A DNA stretch of 32,073 nt from a virus. Under the pieces are notes generated by a model, which had not been told where the DNA came from, did no database searches, and was given only the letters and a program-made list of their open reading frames with translations. The stretch is from positions 1 through 32,073 of the IMG/VR virus record IMGVR_UViG_3300035698_004441; one strand, 5' to 3'. Shown here one piece after another: positions 27,767-32,073 of the stretch. The translations under genes and the position numbers were made by a program. Position 1 is the stretch's first letter, and each line of letters begins with the position of its first letter.

Positions 27767-28156
27767 ATGATTTTAACGGTCTGGTATACGATAACATATA
27801 GTGCTCTCATAATTTTTGGGTGTGTTATGGTTTTCGGAGTCATGGCTGTTCTGCTTGTTGACTCTCGTAATTCTCGTGTTAAACGACAAACAGAGACACA
27901 ACAAAAAGAGATTCTCCAAGCTCGAAGGCTTGATGCAGAATTACATACATTACGATGGCAAGATACACTTAGACAAGATCTTGAAGCACCAGAAATAATC
28001 AGCAAAGAAGATCTAGATACCAAGCTCAAAAAGTTAGAGTTTTACGATGTAAAGTTAGTGGATGCTCTCGATAAAGAGGATTACGAATCTGCTGCCGTAT
28101 TAAGAGATGAGATTGAGAAATTGAAGCAAGAACTAAATACAGAAAAAGATGCTTAA
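27767..28156 (+). CDS. membrane-anchored protein with a UVR motif
   Basis: The N-terminal membrane helix (residues ~9-31, YSALIIFGCVMVFGVMAVLL) is followed by a basic, then helical cytoplasmic part. The last ~35 residues (KLVDALDKEDYESAAVLRDE, IEKLKQEL) match the UVR motif of UvrB, UvrC and McsA-type proteins, a helical hairpin for protein-protein contact. A membrane-tethered UVR could bind a host repair or protease partner. It overlaps the prs-like gene by 8 bp. Confidence 0.65.
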   Translation: MILTVWYTITYSALIIFGCVMVFGVMAVLLVDSRNSRVKRQTETQQKEILQARRLDAELHTLRWQDTLRQDLEAPEIISKEDLDTKLKKLEFYDVKLVDALDKEDYESAAVLRDEIEKLKQELNTEKDA

Positions 28157-29120
28157 CGAATCGACACTTAGGGTTAACATGGGTGTACTTCCTCCAGCCT
28201 ATTGGGGAAAACAAGAAACAGCTTTAACCTATCAACAAAGTATCTTTCCTGGTGGAGAGGTGTTTGTCAGATTAAACCATCCTGAACAAGTTGATGAAAA
28301 AGATATTATTATCAGTGTTGCTCTTTTAGATTCAGCTGATATATTGAAGCTGATTATGATGGTGAATGCTCTGAGAGCTGCTGGAGCTTCGAAAATCTAT
28401 CTCTATATGCCATACGTTCCTTATGCCCGACAAGATCGAGTATGTACAGAAGGAGAAGCAAATGGTATCCAAGCATTCGGTGACCTGATCAATGATATGA
28501 ACTTTACAAAAGTGTTCGTACTTGATCCACATTCAAACGTTACTGAAACGGCTATCCGAAATATTCGCAGCACTACGAATCATCATTTCGTCCGAAGAGT
28601 TGCCGTTGATCTTTATAGTAAAGGATACAATAAAGAAAACACAATCTTTGTTTCACCAGATGCCGGAGCCAAGAGTAAGATGAAAAATTTGATCTCCTGG
28701 TTATATCCAATTTTTGGTTTCACAAATGTCTTTGGTGATAAGGTCAGAGATCAAGCAACAACAGAAATTCTTTATACATCAGTAGACGATCCTGATGATA
28801 TGATCGCAGGTAAGACTTGTGTTGTCGTGGATGATATTTGTGACGGAGGTCGAACATTCATTGAACTCGCGAAAGTTCTTTTGGAAAAAGGTGCATCTGA
28901 AGTTATACTGATTGTAACCTTTGGAATATTCAGTCAGGGCTTATCTCCATTTAAAGGACTCGTGACTAAGATTTATTCTACAGACGTTTTAAGCAAACCT
29001 GAAAGTATTCCTGGTGTTGAATACTTTCGTATGCCGATCACTATTTTGAAAGATCCAAAAACATGTGATCCAATTCCACCTTCTGCACTTATGCCAGCAG
29101 GAACTATTGGCACACTATAA
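28149..29120 (+). CDS. prs: ribose-phosphate pyrophosphokinase homologue (Prs, or ADP-ribose-acting Adps type)
   Basis: PRPP synthetase adds pyrophosphate from ATP to ribose 5-phosphate. The family signatures are FPGGEVFVRL (residue ~37), YMPYVPYARQDR (~85-96) and the ribose-phosphate loop VVVDDICDGGRTF (~225-237). The length of 323 residues is normal. The stretch DAGAKSKM replaces the usual 'D.GG..RA', a divergence also to be expected in a homologue with another substrate. Next to nadV, it supplies PRPP for NMN synthesis, or as an Adps-type enzyme it would pyrophosphorylate ADP-ribose as in the phage NARP1 pathway. Sequence reading alone cannot separate the two. Confidence 0.85.
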   Translation: MLNESTLRVNMGVLPPAYWGKQETALTYQQSIFPGGEVFVRLNHPEQVDEKDIIISVALLDSADILKLIMMVNALRAAGASKIYLYMPYVPYARQDRVCTEGEANGIQAFGDLINDMNFTKVFVLDPHSNVTETAIRNIRSTTNHHFVRRVAVDLYSKGYNKENTIFVSPDAGAKSKMKNLISWLYPIFGFTNVFGDKVRDQATTEILYTSVDDPDDMIAGKTCVVVDDICDGGRTFIELAKVLLEKGASEVILIVTFGIFSQGLSPFKGLVTKIYSTDVLSKPESIPGVEYFRMPITILKDPKTCDPIPPSALMPAGTIGTL

Positions 29121-29761
29121 TGAATTTCTTTCGTTACATAGCATGTTTGATTGGGTTTCATAAAACCCCTGTTCCAATGTTGATTGAGACAGATTTTGCT
29201 ATTCATAGCAGAGGTTGTCCAGCATGTGGAATAGCATTTGGTTTTGGTGCACTCAAGAAAGTTCCAAAGCCACCAGGTGAAATGACAGATGATTCTTGGA
29301 ATGTTTATCAGCAAGCACATCTTAATGACGTAAGGGCAAAGATTCAAACTGAGATTGATGAAGCAAATAGACCTCCAATTCCAACTACGTTAGATGAAGC
29401 GATCAATACTATCCGTATTCTGAACAAAGAACATATTCCAGCGATCATGGGAATGGACGAAGATACGTTCAGTGCATCAGGTCATTCTTATGCTGGTCGT
29501 TGGATGAGAAATGAATGGTATCTTTGGTGGCAACCAAATCATTCATATGAGACATGGCCTAAAGAAGAACCACCGTTGAATAAATGGTTTACGTCAATAG
29601 GAATAACTCATGCAGATGATCGAAGTGGAATTATCATGACTTGTTTTTATCGTGATGTTTGGGGTCTTGACAGAGATCTCAACGGTCAGATTGAACATTA
29701 TAAAAAGCATTGGAAGAACGCCGGATTTGAAGATGGCATTTACAAAAACGAAACCAAATGA
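29120..29761 (+). CDS. hypothetical protein between prs and nadV (213 aa)
   Basis: Near the N-terminus GCPACGIAFGFG holds a C-x2-C pair. The C-terminal half has TLDEAINTIRILNKEHIPAI, ASGHSYAGRWMRNEWYLWWQ and THADDRSGIIMTCFYRDVWG. This reads like the small 'DUF6794-like' proteins with 'H..GRW.RN.W.LW' and 'GI.H.DD.SGII'; the family name is from memory. It is soluble and Trp-rich. Overlap with prs (1 bp) and the next gene (4 bp) places it in the NAD-synthesis operon, so a metabolic accessory role is possible. Confidence 0.65.
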   Translation: MNFFRYIACLIGFHKTPVPMLIETDFAIHSRGCPACGIAFGFGALKKVPKPPGEMTDDSWNVYQQAHLNDVRAKIQTEIDEANRPPIPTTLDEAINTIRILNKEHIPAIMGMDEDTFSASGHSYAGRWMRNEWYLWWQPNHSYETWPKEEPPLNKWFTSIGITHADDRSGIIMTCFYRDVWGLDRDLNGQIEHYKKHWKNAGFEDGIYKNETK

Positions 29762-29967
29762 GTTTGACACCAAAAAGCGTTGTTACAGAATATTCACCTG
29801 ATGAAGTAAAGAAATTGTTTGCTAAGGAATTAGGTGTTGATCAAAGTGAAATAGATTTGAACTTTGTGATCAATGATACTTCACCTGATCGTCCTGGACA
29901 TTCACCTTCTTATAAGGTGACCGCAATCAAAGTAAGAACAGAACCAAGTAATAAATTCGACATATAA
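29758..29967 (+). CDS. small hypothetical protein (69 aa)
   Basis: MSLTPKSVVTEYSPDEVKKL leads to a small soluble protein with LGVDQSEIDLNFVINDTSPD and a C-terminal strand (PSYKVTAIKVRTE). The ATG overlaps the previous stop. It lies 11 bp before nadV. Small proteins with the same 'I.F.I.D...D....' layout are common in phages. Function is unknown. Confidence 0.6.
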   Translation: MSLTPKSVVTEYSPDEVKKLFAKELGVDQSEIDLNFVINDTSPDRPGHSPSYKVTAIKVRTEPSNKFDI

Positions 29968-29978
29968 ACAATTACATC

Positions 29979-30806
29979 ATGAACTTTTTAGAACTTTATT
30001 GGACAGACGTTTATAAGACAGGACACAAACCAATGCTTCCACCTGGAAGTACATTGATGTTCTCAAACTCAACACCTCGAAGCGGTCGGCTATCGAACGT
30101 TCCTGGATCAGAAGGAATTATCGTTGCCGGTGCTCAGATGATGATGAGGAAATTACAGGATGATTGGTACAACAATTTCTTTATGAGACCAGTGTCTGAG
30201 ATCGAACAATTCGGTAAAGACATCACAGAGATGCTTATGTTGGACAAACCATATGATGTAAGTCATATGATTCAGTTCCATGCATTGGGTTATCTTCCGT
30301 TAGAGGTTCGTGCCATTGAAGAAGGTACATTCCTTCCTTATAAGATTCCAATGACCACGATTGTTAATACTCATCCAATTGATGGGACAATCGTTGATTG
30401 GTTGGTGAACTACCTGGAGTCACCTAATTCTGCTGAATCTTGGTTAACGCCAACTTCTGCCACTACTGCGTTTGCTTACAAGAAGAATGGTATGGCGAAC
30501 ATCAAAAAGACTGACCCAGAGAACATGTGGTTCTTGGATTACAAATACCATGATTTCTCAATGAGAGGAATGGGTGGTAAATCTGCAATTGTAAATTCGG
30601 GTCTTGGTTTTGCAATGGTAAGCAAAGGATCAGATTCACTTCCTGTTATCCCAGCAGCAAGAAAGTATTATGACGAAGATGGGGTTCCGATCTTTTCTGT
30701 TATTGCATCAGAGCACGCTATTATGTGTGCCAATATTGGTGTATTTGGTGAACGTATTAAGCAAGGCCTGGAAGATGTTCTCGTTTCAGAATATAATTCT
30801 TTTTAA
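29979..30806 (+). CDS. nadV: nicotinamide phosphoribosyltransferase NadV, N-terminal part (interrupted gene)
   Basis: NadV converts nicotinamide and PRPP to NMN. This frame holds the N-terminal half: FLELYWTDVYKTGHKPMLPP, then LDYKYHDFSMRGMGG (~residue 190) and the catalytic-His block VIASEHAIMC (~243-250). It then leaves homology and stops (SEYNSF) because an 866-bp insertion begins at about 30795. Joining at the flanking CAGAATAT repeats restores SEY-ATIKKMLNDFPTGIISLV in frame with the part at 31625. The RPDSGDP phosphate-binding block lies only in the second part, so the two pieces must assemble or the insert must be removed for activity. Namat-type homologues use ADP-ribose pyrophosphate instead. 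Confidence 0.87.
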   Translation: MNFLELYWTDVYKTGHKPMLPPGSTLMFSNSTPRSGRLSNVPGSEGIIVAGAQMMMRKLQDDWYNNFFMRPVSEIEQFGKDITEMLMLDKPYDVSHMIQFHALGYLPLEVRAIEEGTFLPYKIPMTTIVNTHPIDGTIVDWLVNYLESPNSAESWLTPTSATTAFAYKKNGMANIKKTDPENMWFLDYKYHDFSMRGMGGKSAIVNSGLGFAMVSKGSDSLPVIPAARKYYDEDGVPIFSVIASEHAIMCANIGVFGERIKQGLEDVLVSEYNSF

Positions 30807-31569
30807 ATTCTACACATGTTTCTTTTTTCCAATCATGTCTGGAGATCATGTGAGAATTGAAATTTCCGCCATCAAGATTTGATTTATTACAATCGGGACA
30901 TATATAACGTTTACGTTTATGTGCTCTTTTACAGCAATCTATTTTTTTACATGCGTTTTTTGCGGATTCACTCATTTTTTCTTTGGTAACATTTGAGTGT
31001 TTATGTCCAAGTGTAGTTGGTGTTGTTTTAAGTTTTTTACCCTTATCACTTTTCCAAAAAATATTATTCTTTTCTAACATATATTTTTGGTATTGTGTTT
31101 CACTCCATTTTTTTAACATTAAATCTTTACGATATTCACGATATTCTTCTGAGGACTGCCATATAGTTGAAGCTTTTGATATTTTATCTTTTGTATCTTG
31201 GCTTAAAATCCTTCCTTTATTATTGTAAGGCAAAGCATTGTTAAAATGGTCAACCTGGTTAATAAAGTCTTTTCTGTTTTTTGCATTTACTTTAGTCAAA
31301 AAATTTACTTCAAATATGCAGGCATCTTGGTAGCAAGAAAATGTTTTGTGTATTATTATTTCAAATGGTAATATATTTTGTTGTAATAAATTTTTTACAC
31401 TTTTGGATGATGTATAATATTTTTTGAAAATATCATCTGTTGGTTTATTATTTAATCGGACATTTCCATATCGGACGCCATAATAGTATTTTACCTTATT
31501 ATTGATTATAAATTTTAATAAATATGTATATGGTGCAATTAAATTGTTGGTTTTATTTATAAGAAACAT
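30757..31569 (-). CDS. GIY-YIG-type homing endonuclease inserted antisense in nadV
   Basis: The 270-residue product begins with a GIY-YIG-like core (YTYLLKFIINNKVKYYYGVR, residues ~14-33; YYTSSKSVKNLL; CIFEVNFLTK). It has NUMOD3-like repeats (SQDTKDKISKAS, KHSNVTKEKMSESAKNA) and a C-terminal zinc finger (ICPDCNKS...HMISRH). The last ~15 residues are read from the antisense of nadV itself, so the original C-terminus probably changed on insertion. Its AT content is much higher than in the flanking nadV, a sign of foreign origin. Its likely target is uninterrupted nadV in related phages. Confidence 0.8.
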   Translation of the reverse strand: MFLINKTNNLIAPYTYLLKFIINNKVKYYYGVRYGNVRLNNKPTDDIFKKYYTSSKSVKNLLQQNILPFEIIIHKTFSCYQDACIFEVNFLTKVNAKNRKDFINQVDHFNNALPYNNKGRILSQDTKDKISKASTIWQSSEEYREYRKDLMLKKWSETQYQKYMLEKNNIFWKSDKGKKLKTTPTTLGHKHSNVTKEKMSESAKNACKKIDCCKRAHKRKRYICPDCNKSNLDGGNFNSHMISRHDWKKETCVEFKKNYILKREHLPGLA

Positions 31570-31660
31570 TGATTTTTATTTTATATATCCATAGATTCCT
31601 TGTATTTTTGTTTAAAATAAAATTATGACTGAAAAAGAAATACAATCTGTTGCAGAATAT
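30795..31660 (-). mobile_element. 866-bp homing-endonuclease insertion in nadV
   Basis: Direct repeats CAGAATAT lie at 30787-30794 and 31653-31660. Deleting one repeat and the DNA between them removes 866 bp and fuses the two nadV frames exactly. Apart from the endonuclease gene only about 90 bp remain, too few for a group I intron core. Confidence 0.75.
31603..31610 (+). promoter_or_regulatory. TATTTTTG promoter-like element before the nadV 3' part
   Basis: A TAnnTTTG match lies 14 nt before ATG 31625, inside the insertion. It could give the downstream nadV piece its own transcript. In such AT-rich DNA a chance match is possible. Confidence 0.35.
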
Positions 31661-32073
31661 GCAACAATTAAAAAAATGCTTAACGATTTTCCAACCGGAA
31701 TTATTTCTTTGGTTTGTGATACCTTTGATCTTTGGCAAGTATTGACAGAATTTTTACCGCGACTCAAAGAAGAGATTCTTGCAAGAGATGGTAAGTTAGT
31801 TATCCGTCCTGATTCAGGTGATCCAGTTGATATTATGTGTGGTGAGATTGAATTTACAGATAAAGAAAGTTACGCATCGTATATCAACTGTGCACAACCA
31901 GATGAAAGAACACCAGCACAAAAAGGTGTTATCGAACTTCTTTGGGACATCTTCGGTGGTGAAATGACATCTACTGGATACAAGCGATTGAATGCTAAGG
32001 TGGGAGCCATTTATGGCGACTCTATCACGATCGATCGTTCAAACCGCATGGATGAGAGGGCAATAGAGAAAGG
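31625..32073 (+). CDS. nadV: nicotinamide phosphoribosyltransferase NadV, C-terminal part (runs off the window)
   Basis: The frame opens with MTEKEIQSVAEY, contributed by the insertion, then joins NadV homology at ATIKKMLNDFPTGIISLVCD. It continues with DTFDLWQVLTEFLPRLKEEI and LVIRPDSGDPVDIMCG (phosphate-binding block, ~residues 59-66), and later GYKRLNAKVGAIYGDSIT. It is still open at the window end. A new start codon, with a promoter-like element upstream, suggests it is made as a separate polypeptide that could complement the N-terminal part. Confidence 0.82.
   Translation, partial: MTEKEIQSVAEYATIKKMLNDFPTGIISLVCDTFDLWQVLTEFLPRLKEEILARDGKLVIRPDSGDPVDIMCGEIEFTDKESYASYINCAQPDERTPAQKGVIELLWDIFGGEMTSTGYKRLNAKVGAIYGDSITIDRSNRMDERAIEK

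Noticed and set aside
30795-31660. Group I or group II intron in nadV
   Set aside because: Outside the endonuclease gene only about 90 bp remain, and I see no intron core elements. A gene split by a homing endonuclease fits better, although a cDNA test would settle it.

Overview
The window is a stretch of a large T4-like tailed-phage genome whose host is most likely a member of the Bacteroidetes. The T4-type core is visible in a single-stranded DNA-binding protein (gp32), a DNA primase (gp61), a UvsY-like recombination mediator and a UvsW-like helicase. The host inference rests on promoter-like TAnnTTTG elements (mostly TATCTTTA/G), the lack of clear Shine-Dalgarno sequences, and A-rich leaders. 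Nearly all genes lie on the + strand in tight ATGA/TAATG overlaps; the one clear minus-strand gene is a homing endonuclease. All functional calls come from reading motifs by eye; no database search was run.

Layout. 0-5.7 kb: replication and recombination genes. 5.7-12 kb: a nucleotidyltransferase, a ligase-NMN adenylyltransferase fusion, and a run of small genes. Several products here begin with a short F/L-rich leader ending in [L/I]xE, like the capsid-targeting sequences of T4 internal head proteins. 12-15 kb: an RNA-rich accessory block with a broken ADP-ribosyltransferase-like gene, a phage-encoded tmRNA, a free-standing GIY-YIG endonuclease, two broken paralogous small genes and a candidate structured RNA closed by a strong terminator. 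15-19.7 kb: small genes, a pentapeptide-repeat protein and the RNA ligase RtcB. 19.7-27.7 kb: an HD/CoaD-like fusion, a tandem helix-turn-helix protein, a lipoprotein, a NADAR-family protein, a STAS-like protein, small membrane proteins and a zincin-like protein. 27.7 kb to the end: a membrane UVR-motif protein, a PRPP-synthetase homologue and nadV. nadV is interrupted by an 866-bp insertion carrying an antisense homing endonuclease, and its 3' part runs off the window.

How the genes fit together. The PRPP-synthetase homologue, NadV and the NMN adenylyltransferase domain together could make NAD+ from nicotinamide. With the NADAR protein and the ART-like relic this points to an NAD+/ADP-ribose theme, plausibly resistance to NAD-depleting or ADP-ribosylating host defences. 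RtcB, the second ligase and the tmRNA form an RNA-repair and ribosome-rescue theme. Two recurrent upstream motifs, TTCTTATCTTT(A/G), often exactly 4 nt before an ATG, and GATATATA(A/G), look like two promoter classes. The second precedes capsid-leader genes and the tmRNA and may be the late class. Several small genes between 12 and 17.4 kb carry single-base frame breaks; real decay and sequencing error cannot be separated here.
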